DNA of 60,000 nucleotides, from positions 1,061,001 through 1,121,000 of the forward strand of contig NC_092671.1 in NCBI RefSeq assembly GCF_964355755.1, given 5' to 3'. Under the pieces are notes generated by a model. That model ran no database searches and had not been told where the DNA came from. It saw only the letters and a program-made list of their open reading frames with translations. Source of the DNA: Antedon mediterranea. Its lineage: Eukaryota > Echinodermata > Crinoidea > Comatulida > Antedonidae. This document shows positions 51,701-60,000 of this stretch, piece by piece. Made by a program: the position numbers and the translations under genes. The stretch's first letter is position 1, and each line of letters starts with the position of its first letter.

Positions 51701-54700
51701 GTTGTGATACCACGCCCTTTGTGGTGATACTACGCCCTTTGTTGTCATACCACGCCCTTTTTTGACTATTATGAACTCTAATCTAAAGATCATACAATTT
51801 ATTCCAAATTATTTCAAAATGAAGCTTGATTGGTTACAACACTTGTTTTTAGAATTAACTATCTTTATCGATTTTAGTGATTAATGAATTTCGTAAAAAT
51901 AATATTTTATATAGTAAAATGATTACAACCATTAGATTTCTGAGGACGATCAAAGCATATTGATCGAAGCGTCGAGAAACTAAACAGCTCTTTTCAGAAC
52001 TAACATATGTGGTGGTGTACCGCAAACTTATATCAACATTTTACGCATGCAAACCTTCAAACAACCATTAGATTATCAATGCCTACCTTGCTGTAGGAGA
52101 TAGAGTCAAATATCTCATTAATTTCTTCTGGTGTTCGTACAGGTACTTTGATTGGATGAGAACTGCCGAGACCATCCAAAGTAAACACGTACTGCAGATC
52201 CTCAACAACAAACTGTTCTTGCTGTATCAAGATACAAACATTGTGTTTTCATTTTATTTATTTTATTTGCAAACTCAACCAACTGAAAACAGAAATTCGC
52301 CAATAACATTTTAGGGGTATCATAATAACAATAATATGTTTACTGTACTCTTTTGTAAACATTTAAAGATATTATTGTCCCCTAAACAAATAATGTTTTT
52401 CATTGTTTGAATATGTCATTTTAATGGTGACACATAATAGATATTCACATAAAAATATTTACATGAAAAACTGTAATTTAAAGCAATAGTTAAATTGGGG
52501 GTTTTTTGGTTGAAACTGTTTAATTTGTCTTTTTACAAGTGAAAACGTTTTTTTCCTATGGAAGTGAGTAACTTTATGAAAAATGGCCTATTCAACGTAT
52601 TTTTATCAATATTCATTTTTCATGTTTTTTGTGGGAAATACATCTTTAACGTAGAAAGTAAATGACGTCATACCATCTGCCAAGTCGGTTCAATGTGATC
52701 AACACCAAGATATTCCACATAGCTAGCAAAACCTTCATTAAGCCACAAATCATCCCACCATATTGGAGTAACAAGATTTCCAAACCACTGAAAGTATATA
52801 AATGTATTGAGACTGATATGCGACTTATTATACAGAGTCTTACCTAAGCTTGGTTCCCACTTGGATATAACGTAATAATGACGTGTAATTAATTTGACTA
52901 ATCACAAGCAATGGATCATCTCGACCCATTATTAGAACCAAGCTACCGTATATTGTAGAAGTAAATATTTGAGTGATCTCCGTGCCGTACATTTCATTTC
53001 ATCTTTTATTTCGGAAAAAATAATACAGAGTACAACATCTTCCATAGTTCAAGATTAAATTAGTATTTCAGACAAATTGATCAAGTTTAAGATTGCTACA
53101 GTTACGATAATTAAATAATTAGCAAAAATCAACATTTTTAACGAACATGATAATTATTGTTACAATACTAATCTTACCTGATGTGCCAACTCATGAGAAA
53201 CTACAACGGCTATCCTTTGCTTGTTACTCGCTGAATTTTCGGAAGAATCAAAAAGTAGCGCAGTTTCCCTGTACGTAATCAAGCCCCAATTCTCCATAGC
53301 TCCGGCAGAAAAGTCCGGTATGGCTATCATATCTTAAAATAACATAAAACAAAAGGGTGTATATATCAATATACACAATTAAGACAATATTTTATTGGAG
53401 GTGGTTTAGTTAATGTTTGGTCAAATGAAGAGAGCTAAAGAGGGCGTACTATTTTATATTTTGGCACACATTGAAGATAAACGTTTGTGACGTCACCAAT
53501 ATATCGATTTTCTGGAAAATCAATAGGCATTTTGGCATACTGTATACCTAGTTTATTTATAAAATAAAACTTTGAAAATTGTGATGTTATTGACGTTAAT
53601 AATTTTAAAGAAATTTACCAAATAAAAAAAAATGTTCGCAATAAAGTCGGGGTTCATATGCCTACGTCTGACCAGGTAGTGATCACTCCCTGGTCTGACA
53701 ACATAAAGGCGTAGATGATGAATAATGATATGCTTATTATTCGAAAAATAATTTGAATTAATATTAACGTTTCCGTTTGTGGACAATAATGTAGGCCTAT
53801 ATGATTTATAATGAAATATAACATTTGCAAATAGTTTGAGCCCAGACCTAACTACTAGCTGTTTTCAGCCCAGAACTAACTACTGGCTGTTTAGGAATTA
53901 CCTTGTTTAGGTAGTGGGCAGTTTGAGCCCAGAACGAACTAGTGGCTGTTTGGGAATTAACTTGTTTAGGTAGTAGGTAGTTTTAGCCCAGAACAAATAC
54001 TGGCTGTTTGGGAATTACCTTGTTTAGGTAGTGGATAGTCAATATTGAAATAATCTTCGAAGAAATCCAAGATACGAATTCCGGCTTGGAGGGCGTAATC
54101 TACTGTATCGATGCGTTCTGTTCTCGCCCACACTCTGAACTAAAACACAAATATTATACAAAAAACAAAAAACAAAATGAGAAATTATGAACATGTTATA
54201 TTAGCCCTAAAAATGTCTGCTGTTTATGCTTATATGTTACCATATATAATTATGTGAAATTATAAAAGATGAAACAATGTTAATGTATATTATTCTTTGA
54301 AAAAATAAAATTGGGACTAACTTACAAAAGACTTATTAATAATATTTATGTATGGATATGCATAACTAAAACCAATAAATAATGACTTATTAAATAATAA
54401 ATAGCAAATAGTAATAACAGATAAGAAAAATAAAAGACCATTATTAGGATCAAGATTTAAAAGTATTTGTCTCATCTTGACTGAATTGAACAAATAAGCA
54501 AACAAAACCTAATTCAAAATAAAACCACGAAGGAATAAAAGTAATACTATTTTTGTAAATATCCAATCATTAATAACTACCAACAAATGCAATAGGCCTA
54601 CATAATTTTATTATTTATACGTTTAGCCGATTCTCCAGTGCATCTGGCAAATTCCATAAAATTTATATAATTTCATAAGCAACATTCTAAATACAGTATG

Positions 54701-56144
54701 TATGTGATATGTAAAAATGAATGTGTATAGCTAAACTTTCCTATGAATTTGAAATAATATTAAATGAAATGAGACTAACCGTTACATTTCTGTTTGTTGT
54801 TCCAGATTTGAAGGTAAAGTCAGATACAACAAACGCAAGCAAATACGTAGACATGGCGGGAGTTGTTTCGAATTGTGTCTTTTCCCAACCACTCCAGTCG
54901 CCAGTAAGGACTTCTGTGGAAATATTATTCATGTTGGTAATAGCCGAAAGATCACTGGGATGTATGATGGTGGTATTAAAGGTAGCCTTCATTGCTGGTT
55001 CATCAAAACAAGGAAGAGCTCGACGGGCATCTGTAGGCTGCATCTGCGTTGTGGCAATAAACCTGAAATAAAAACAATGTCAGAGGTTAAATAAATGGTA
55101 AGTTTTCCTACTAAGCGATATTTTCTCAGATCTAGAATGGTCGGTCGGAATCTGCAACTCCAGAAAAATCTCAACAAATGTTTGGTTGCTATTGTTAATC
55201 TTCCAAGTTTCAAACAGTAGGCTGATTTATAGTATAACTGGGATCGAGGTGGTAAACTTGAATTGGAGAGAGATCGCCTTTTCAGTAAATTGCCAAATGG
55301 AAGCATGCAATTCATCGGAACTACTGTATTTCATTCATCTACAAAAGATATAAGTTAAATCTGAACATTGTTATAAACAAGAAATTTACCTGGTCTCGCC
55401 AGCATCGTTTTTATAGCTACTGCGGTAGAATCCAGCAAGACCGTCCCACAAGTCTCCGATATAATCCATACTTATTTCATAGCTACGGTCAGCTTCAAGT
55501 GACGTTTCAAGTTCAATAACAAGAAATTGATATTCAACTTGATCAGTAAACGTTTTGATTTTAACGTCTTTAGACGAGTCAATGTCTGTTACAGTTAGAG
55601 TACCTTCTGTCACATTAATAGCATTCTTATGTAATTTAATGACATTTGTTGCTTCAAGACACTTAATTTCAATCTTAACTGTACCATCAAAAGTAAACAG
55701 CGTTTTGCCGCTACCAGCTGGAATGTCCTTTTCGTAGAGGTATGGCTGCAGAGTAAGTGTATAATGCTTCGGTATAATATTACTAGATAGTCGACCTTCC
55801 CAGTCCCCGCCAGATGTCGGAGAAGGACTCGGCATGTCTGGTGTAGAAGGCATCTTTTTGGTTGTGACATCTTTTACTGTTGTTGGTTTAGGTTTCTCTG
55901 TTGGGTTAGGTTTCTCTGTTGGTTTAGGTTCCTCTGATTGTTTGATAGGTTCTTGGCTGCCTACAACAGGTTCACATTCACTGGTTCTATCTGGTGCATA
56001 ATAACACAATAAACCAACGCCTGTGATGGTAATGGCTACCGTTATTGCAACAAAAAACAACTGTGCAGGGCTGCAGTAAAATCCATTTCCTTTGCGACCA
56101 GGTGTTGCGGCCTCTTCATCGACATTCATTTGTGTCATCCCCAT
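42036..56144 (-). CDS. M1 zinc aminopeptidase (aminopeptidase N-like), gene B, with alternative C-terminal exons
   Basis: Paralogue of gene A and likewise a type II membrane ectopeptidase. Constitutive coding exons: 56144-55390, 55062-54780, 54139-54019, 53332-53178, 52787-52674, 52221-52087, 51167-51036, 49493-49321, 49195-49116, 48687-48557, 47563-47360, 46946-46873, 46667-46545, 45894-45727, 45192-45052. These are followed by 43788-43713 plus 43578-43429 (ending a) or 42708-42627 plus 42179-42036 (ending b). Either ending gives exactly 1004 aa and all phases close. Seen: a membrane segment at about residues 28-49, a stalk with repeated PTEKP, GAMEN 397-401, HELAH 433-437, zinc ligand Glu456, and Tyr519 in SISYSKG. 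An ERAP1-like C-terminal domain follows. Exons 3-6, 9 and 14 have the same lengths as in gene A. A splice acceptor just before the ATG (AG at 56152-56151) implies a 5' UTR intron. Substrate unknown. Confidence 0.95.
42421..42612. repeat. ~22-bp minisatellite in the intron between exons 16b and 17b
   Basis: About 8-9 imperfect copies of ggtgaaatggtcaaaccag followed by aaac. The array ends roughly 14 bp from the exon-16b donor. Confidence 0.9.
43377..43382 (-). promoter_or_regulatory. Candidate poly(A) signal of gene B proximal ending
   Basis: AATAAA on the minus strand, about 47 nt past the TAG of exon 17a. It would allow ending a to be used by early polyadenylation. Confidence 0.55.
43429..43788 (-). 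other. Gene B terminal exon pair a (exons 16a and 17a)
   Basis: Exon 16a (43788-43713, 25 codons after the split one) starts [10 protein letters not shown]. Exon 17a (43578-43429, 49 codons plus TAG) contains [20 protein letters not shown]. Both have good splice signals (ag|ATAT; ACG|gtaggt; tctag|CTTC). An AATAAA follows about 47 nt after the stop. Confidence 0.9.
46080..46335. other. AT-rich intronic repeat remnant
   Basis: The T-rich start (ttttatttcatttttttttt), the phrase aatcgcagccaaaggctact and an A-rich body suggest a decayed retroelement 3' end in gene B intron 13. I cannot assign a family. Confidence 0.3.
46400..46508. mobile_element. MITE family 1 copy in gene B intron 13
   Basis: It runs from cactatcaaactagtgatgtg to catcacattttttagtttga, then tagagcttta. 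The internal phrases aaatatggcatagtagtgat and gatatgacatcatcatgtcc are shared with the other copies. Confidence 0.75.
47935..48215 (-). mobile_element. CR1/L2-like non-LTR retrotransposon 3' end
   Basis: The minus-strand frame contains [35 protein letters not shown] and [10 protein letters not shown]. After a one-base shift it continues [13 protein letters not shown] and stop. This is the usual C-terminal tail of CR1/L2-type LINE polyproteins (TR...IWN.L...I......FK..LK). It is 5'-truncated, frameshifted and lies in gene B intron 10. Confidence 0.75.
48305..48550. repeat. (gatgatatcaagatgataat gac)n minisatellite
   Basis: About 9 copies of a ~24-bp gatgatatcaagatgataat plus gac unit with smaller gacgat slippage. 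The array starts directly after the exon-10 donor hexamer of gene B (48556-48551). Confidence 0.9.
48727..48935. mobile_element. MITE family 2 copy in gene B intron 9
   Basis: It carries ggacgcaatgcaag, caatttgaccaatcac, a central atggatcattcgaactgtca, then gtgattggtcaactcacttg and gcgttgcacc. It closes with actgagcttta. The core forms an inverted CCAAT repeat. Confidence 0.65.
49540..50390 (-). mobile_element. Non-LTR retrotransposon (CR1/L2/Rex-like), internally deleted
   Basis: On the minus strand, [19 protein letters not shown] and IINTGVPQG (RT motifs) at 50335-50093 are joined directly to the region after the RT core ([41 protein letters not shown]) at 50080-49760. It then degenerates into [12 protein letters not shown] and SFFPGAISL near 49740-49640. 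The catalytic (Y/F)xDD block is missing. The 3' end has a short (cttga)n-type tail. It lies in gene B intron 7. Confidence 0.85.
50376..50870. repeat. ~30-40-bp minisatellite in gene B intron 7
   Basis: About 13-14 copies of atcatcaaccgtattaatgt followed by cgtcatcatcgtcatagtc, in long and short forms. It abuts the upstream end of the LINE fragment. Confidence 0.92.
51325..51465. mobile_element. MITE family 2 copy in gene B intron 6
   Basis: GGTTCCCATTAGA at the left and TCTAGTGAGAACCAAGCTT at the right form the inverted ends. The core is atttgaccaatcac ... tttcattggtcc. Confidence 0.75.
51600..51762. repeat. 20-bp minisatellite in gene B intron 6
   Basis: Eight copies of ttgttgtgataccacgccct with few changes. 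Confidence 0.95.
51925..52074 (+). mobile_element. 122-bp retroelement-like insertion with hammerhead-like core and 14-bp target duplication
   Basis: The direct repeats acaaccattagatt (51925-51938 and 52061-52074) flank an insertion at 51939-52060. It begins with CTGAGGA (51940-51946), then a perfect GATCA/TGATC hairpin (51948-51952 with 51961-51965), then GAAGCGTC (51966-51973). This is the order of a hammerhead ribozyme with a minimal stem III, as described for Penelope-like elements, with one base off the GAAA consensus. The right repeat lies 7 bp from the exon-6 donor signal of gene B. Confidence 0.7.
52674..53332 (-). other. Gene B catalytic exons 4 and 5
   Basis: Exon 4 (53332-53178) encodes [13 protein letters not shown] and ends at HELAHQ. 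Exon 5 (52787-52674) encodes [21 protein letters not shown] and ends WQM. It is split exactly as in gene A. All zinc-binding and exopeptidase residues are intact. Confidence 0.95.
52849..52945. mobile_element. MITE family 2 copy in gene B intron 4
   Basis: AAGCTTGGTTCCCACTTGG at the left and ATTAGAACCAAGCT at the right are inverted ends. The core is atttgactaatcac, then aagcaatggatcatct. Confidence 0.75.
53826..54045. repeat. ~59-bp tandem duplication including the exon-3 donor of gene B
   Basis: About 3.5 copies of a unit running gcccagaac, taactactggctgtt, (t/g)ggaattaccttgttta, ggtagtgg. The copy at 53986-54045 contains the true 3' end of exon 3 (54019) and its donor. Upstream copies carry the same exon tail, one with an intact donor (53901-53900) and one with the donor changed to TT. 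Confidence 0.93.
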
Positions 56145-56424
56145 GTTGTCCTGAAATGTACAAGATATTCACTGATGAACAACGATACGACGTACTTGTT
56201 TCAAGCTCGTACGATACCGTATAACTATACACAGTGGAACAAGTTCAAATAGGCGTGAAAGGGAATTTGTACCTTTAATCTGATAAGTGAGAGAATGTAG
56301 CGATATTACCATAATAAACCACACCTCCAGTAACTAAATTTTGTAACAATAATAAAATATTACGTTTAGTTGAAATTTGAAATTGATTCTATAAAAACAT
56401 AGAAGGTGATTCAGAATTTTAATA
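56145..56424. promoter_or_regulatory. Divergent region between gene B and candidate exon E
   Basis: On the minus strand a splice acceptor (cattt cag, AG at 56152-56151) lies 7 nt before the gene B ATG, so its promoter is upstream of a 5' UTR intron. On the plus strand, TATAAAAAC at 56390-56398 lies about 35 nt before the ATG of candidate gene E. Confidence 0.35.
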
Positions 56425-56522
56425 ATGTCTCTCAGAAGTGGATTTCACCACCAGATATATCTTGTTTCTGTGTTACTAGTCTTTCTATCTGGCAGGGGGC
56501 AGATCATAAGATGTAACAGCCA
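56425..56522 (+). CDS. Candidate first coding exon with signal peptide (gene E)
   Basis: ATG at 56425 opens 32 codons plus two bases, ending at a consensus donor (CA|gtaagt). The encoded peptide has a hydrophobic core (YLVSVLLVFLSG) and then RGQIIRCNS, like a secretory signal peptide. A TATA-like box lies 35 nt upstream. No second exon of matching phase is recognised nearby; the candidate at 59747-59855 needs phase 0 and does not join directly. This could be the first exon of a small secreted protein running off the window, or a chance signal. Confidence 0.35.
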
Positions 56523-56842
56523 GTAAGTGTTTACTTTGATCGATAAGTATATCATAAAGTATACAACTTATAATGCTAATCTTGCCCAGTAACTTTGCAT
56601 AGTCATAAGATAACTTAATTGTGCCAAAGGGCGTTTGGAAGTAAACAGTATTATAGTGCTATTAAAGGGCTACAAAGTATCTTAAGATGTTTTATTGCTA
56701 CTTAACGTCACATGTAACCAGGGTGGTGTAATGGTGGTCAGAAAACAAGAGGGGATTAGATGTTCATCTCTTCAATGCCAACTTAACGAAGAGAATAACA
56801 AGAAACTAGAATGAAGATTGTATTGGTATTTTTTGAGAAAGG

Positions 56843-56940
56843 GCTCTGTCTACACTATCAAACTTTATGTGACAAAACAATGTGATATTGGACACGATGA
56901 CATCATGTCACTACTATATTTGGATAGTGTAGACAGAGCT
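56843..56940. mobile_element. MITE family 1, most complete copy
   Basis: GCTCTGTCTACACTATC at the left and gatagtgtagacagagc at the right are perfect inverted ends. The core is ttatgtgacaaaacaatgtg, then gatgacatcatgtcactact. About 98 bp, without coding capacity. Confidence 0.88.
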
Positions 56941-56994
56941 TAACAAACATTTAATTTACAAGTTGATCACGTTGTTTGGTTTTAAAATCTCGGT

Positions 56995-57065
56995 TCCCAC
57001 TACCGAACGACAAATGCAAATAATGCAAGCGACGGCTCATCCGAACTATAGCTTATGACTTGTCA
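56995..57065. mobile_element. MITE family 2, partial copy
   Basis: ggttcccactaccgaacgac is followed by aatgcaagcgacggctcatc and cgaacta. It matches one end of the family only. Confidence 0.5.
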
Positions 57066-57069
57066 TACT

Positions 57070-58074
57070 TTTATCTATCATAGTCCTACTCTATTTATCT
57101 GCTGTAGGCCTAATTTAATACAAGTAAGCTTGTGATATTTACAAGATCGAATCTCCATGCTTAAAATAAGTTAAAAATCCGCATGCCAGCCTTTGACATG
57201 ATACGATGATTAAACTTGGGTGTATTGGGTGAAGGGCGTCGCTTTTTACTTTGTGTGAATGACTGCATGGCAATAGGCTTACCTTCAAATATCAATATAT
57301 GGGATTCAGATAACAATAAAGCATATATACTAAAGATAAGATATCTAAAATGATCCGGTTATATCGGTGTATTATGTATGTTTAAAGGTTAAACACATTA
57401 ATAATGTGTTGCGATTTACAACATAGAGTGTAATTGGGTTTCGTTTGAAATCTCAAAATGTACGCCTTTTTAAAAATTATTGTCTGTGTATTTTATTCCA
57501 AATTATAAGACTATTTTTAGATGGTTTTTTTTTGTATATTCCATTATAATGTTTTTTAAATATCTTTTCAACCGTAATTGTATAAATTAACTACTAAACT
57601 ACTACTTTTAAATAAATATTTATATCAATATCAATTAGACATATATAGGCCTATATTGATAAATCATTTTGAGGAAAATTCTATAAAATATCAAACATCG
57701 GCAATGGTAATGCCTTGCCTGCCGTTTCATATAACATTTCTCATTAATTCTGAATTATATTCTCCAAAGAAGACAGGCAGGTTTCATTAATATTCCTGGA
57801 AAATTATAATTAGATATTTCCTATAATGAGCTCTTCTAAACTATGAATGAATCACAAATTGTGAGTGAACAAGAAAGATTGCTACCAACTGTTGACAAAT
57901 AATGTGATAACAAATTAACATTTTATAGCTAAAACACAATCAAGAATTTTGGTAGCAAATGTCTCTTATTAAACTTACTCGGAAGTACAATTCCAAGAAG
58001 ATACAGTAGGCTTAAGTTCTTTACTTCTGATTGGACACCATTGAAACTATATGTGTGCGTCTACCAAATGGTCC
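57070..58074. other. Intergenic or intronic AT-rich DNA
   Basis: No exon is recognised. If candidate gene E is real, this stretch and 58186-59746 would be its intron. Confidence 0.4.
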
Positions 58075-58080
58075 ACTAGC

Positions 58081-58180
58081 GCGTGGTTCCCACTAGAGAC
58101 TCGGAAGTACAATCACTTACGTTGCGTCGTTACGTCCTTGCGTTGCGTCGGTAGTGGGAACCAAGCTTTAGAGTTTATTA
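58081..58180. mobile_element. MITE family 2 copy with clear inverted ends
   Basis: TGGTTCCCACTA at 58085 and TAGTGGGAACCA near 58153-58164 are perfect 12-bp inverted ends, extended outside by aagcttta on the right. The core is ttacgttgcgtcgttacgtc, then cttgcgttgcgtcg. Confidence 0.8.
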
Positions 58181-59564
58181 AGCGTAAACGGTTAAGGCGT
58201 CACATTTACTAGACGTTAAATTCGAAAACGCACATGCATGGTTGCTTTGCAGGTTAAACATCTAATAGTTTATAACAGAGCGTTCATCTTAGAGAGTGCT
58301 GTGTGAATAAATATTAACTGTGTAGCTGTTTTATTATTATCATGAAATAAAAAGTCAGTACGGAGTAATCTATATTCTTACTGGTAGTTTAGTTTAGAGA
58401 TGTAAATTAATTGACAAACTCAACGTACATGACGTCGCGAGTTTGGAATCCACTGATGACGTGATTTTGTGAATATCTCATGAATATTATTGAGCTTCCC
58501 TAAGCTGCTGAAAAACAGACTTTCCATGAATTTACCCTAAAATGTATGTGAAATTTAAGTGCCGTGTTTACATCTAAAAGGCATAAATTATATAGACTAA
58601 TCATATTGGATTGGCATGTACATAATGTTCCAACATTATACCGTATTTTTTACAATTGTATACGAATAACTCCATAACCAGTCTTGAGGGTTAAACCATG
58701 GAGAACATTTCCTTCATGGTTAAATAAACTACATTCGGAACGCGTTTCGCAAAACCCATTACACGCACAAACGCGCTACGCGTTACAGCCCTCAACGACA
58801 GCCCATTAGTCAAGATTCATTGCTTCTAATTTATCATTGCATCCTATCATTGAATTTAAATTGTACGTCAAATACGAAGGTTCTCCTAAGAAGTCAAATG
58901 AAGGTCATTTTGTAAAGATAAACCGTATTCAAAAGATAGGCCTAGTACTAAATAAAAGTATCGACCGAGAGTATCAGTATTATTAGTAGGCCTATTAAAG
59001 AGCAGAGCAAGCGTGACGAGTAACCGTAATGTTTAACCCACACACATCATCATATTAATAATAAAAGGTCTCTATCACATGAGATAGATATTTAATAACT
59101 CTTATAGTAAGACAATCAAAATATTAGTTATAGTCTGATTGTTAACCTATGTACTGATAATGGTGATATAGTTCAACATCAGATCAATGGGTGAGTTTCT
59201 GTTTCACCTTCTCTGTCAAAAGTTACATAACACGCGATAAATCGAAATACTGTATTTGAACTCACACGACAACGTCTTTGTTTTCAATGCGTACTAACCA
59301 AGCTGTCACTCAATCAAAGTAACATTTATTTTAAAATTAACAGTAAACATGATTAAAATAATAGGGGAAAATTCCAGGCAGCCCATAAAAACGTTTATAT
59401 GTAGGCTTCATGATATTAAATGAAAATGTTTACAATTTTCTACAATTTAGCCATTACAAATAACATAGTTACGAATTTCAATTCCGAATACGTAAAATTA
59501 TGGGATCTTTATTTCTCCAATATTGGAATGCAGAAGATATTACTAATAAGTAGTAAAGTTTGCA

Positions 59565-59632
59565 AAGTAAATTGACCAATCATCATACATTAATATCCGA
59601 ACTGTCCACTTATGATTGGTCAAATTAGGCCT
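59565..59632. mobile_element. MITE family 2 core remnant
   Basis: aattgaccaatcatcataca and ccacttatgattggtcaaat form the inverted CCAAT core seen in other copies. The outer ends are lost. Confidence 0.5.
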
Positions 59633-59746
59633 GTTAGTACTACTATAGGATACACTGTAATATTATGTTGATACATATTTAATTGAGTGACCCTAAAATT
59701 CCGATTGACCGTGAAACTAGGCCCATGGCATTTTTTTCATTTCCAG

Positions 59747-59855
59747 TTAGAACACGCTATCGATGTGTCAGATGATCTGGAGTGGAGTGTTAAAATTATC
59801 GTGAGAAGTTATTTTAATAAACATGAGCAACTTATCCTTACAAACTACACTACAG
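59747..59855 (+). CDS. Candidate internal exon of unknown gene
   Basis: A pyrimidine-rich acceptor (tttttttcatttccag) is followed by 36 open codons plus one base and a donor (ACAG|gtaaca). Only one frame is open (LEHAIDVSDDLEWSVKIIV ...). It looks like an extracellular beta-rich segment, but I recognise no family. It may belong with the exon at 56425 if an intermediate exon exists, or with a gene continuing beyond the window. Confidence 0.3.
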
Positions 59856-60000
59856 GTAACACATATCGTATCTAATCGCTTGTTGTAGTATTGAACAACG
59901 TGCAAAAAAATAGGCTACATAAAGTGCACATCCTCGAATTGATTTCTTATAAAATGAGTTAATAACCATAGTTTGATTATTTTCAAATTGATCATTCTCC

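Overview
This window is a gene-sparse, AT-rich stretch of a eukaryotic (metazoan) genome. It has spliced genes with GT-AG introns, LINE, MITE and SINE debris, and many minisatellites. The AT-rich background, the recurrent palindromic TAGGCCTA motif and an NLR-like leucine-rich-repeat gene suggest a marine invertebrate deuterostome, most likely an echinoderm. That assignment is an inference, not a proof.

Layout: about 1-10,500 is intergenic DNA with a ~40-bp minisatellite, a 15-bp minisatellite and MITE debris. Two paralogous M1-family zinc aminopeptidases (aminopeptidase N-like type II membrane ectopeptidases) lie on the minus strand. Gene A is 36070 to 10586, with 17 coding exons and 983 aa. 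Gene B is 56144 to 42036, with 15 constitutive coding exons plus two alternative terminal exon pairs, and 1004 aa for either ending. I read every splice junction by eye. All intron phases close, the frames stay open from ATG to stop, and the catalytic residues (GAMEN, HELAH...E, Tyr) are present in both, so both look functional. Between A and B lie a three-exon gene on the minus strand for a secreted acidic protein (D, 38135-36471) and an intronless plus-strand LRR gene (C, 38761-40782). C resembles the post-NACHT half of an NLR. A possible signal-peptide exon (E) starts on the plus strand head-to-head with gene B at 56425.

The introns hold most of the oddities. An ~87-bp minisatellite in gene A intron 12 repeats the exon-12 5' splice site about 19 times. 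A ~59-bp tandem duplication in gene B intron 3 does the same for exon 3. A 1720-bp PIF/Harbinger-like element with 30-bp terminal inverted repeats sits inside a minisatellite with a TAA target duplication. A 122-bp insertion flanked by 14-bp direct repeats begins with a hammerhead-ribozyme-like core. Two MITE families, a ~1-kb inverted-repeat element and several non-LTR retrotransposon fragments fill the rest.

The best candidates for something new are the duplicated, phase-matched alternative C-terminal exons of gene B and the splice-donor-bearing minisatellites. Exon boundaries are manual predictions without transcript data. Family names rest on motifs I can see, not on database searches.
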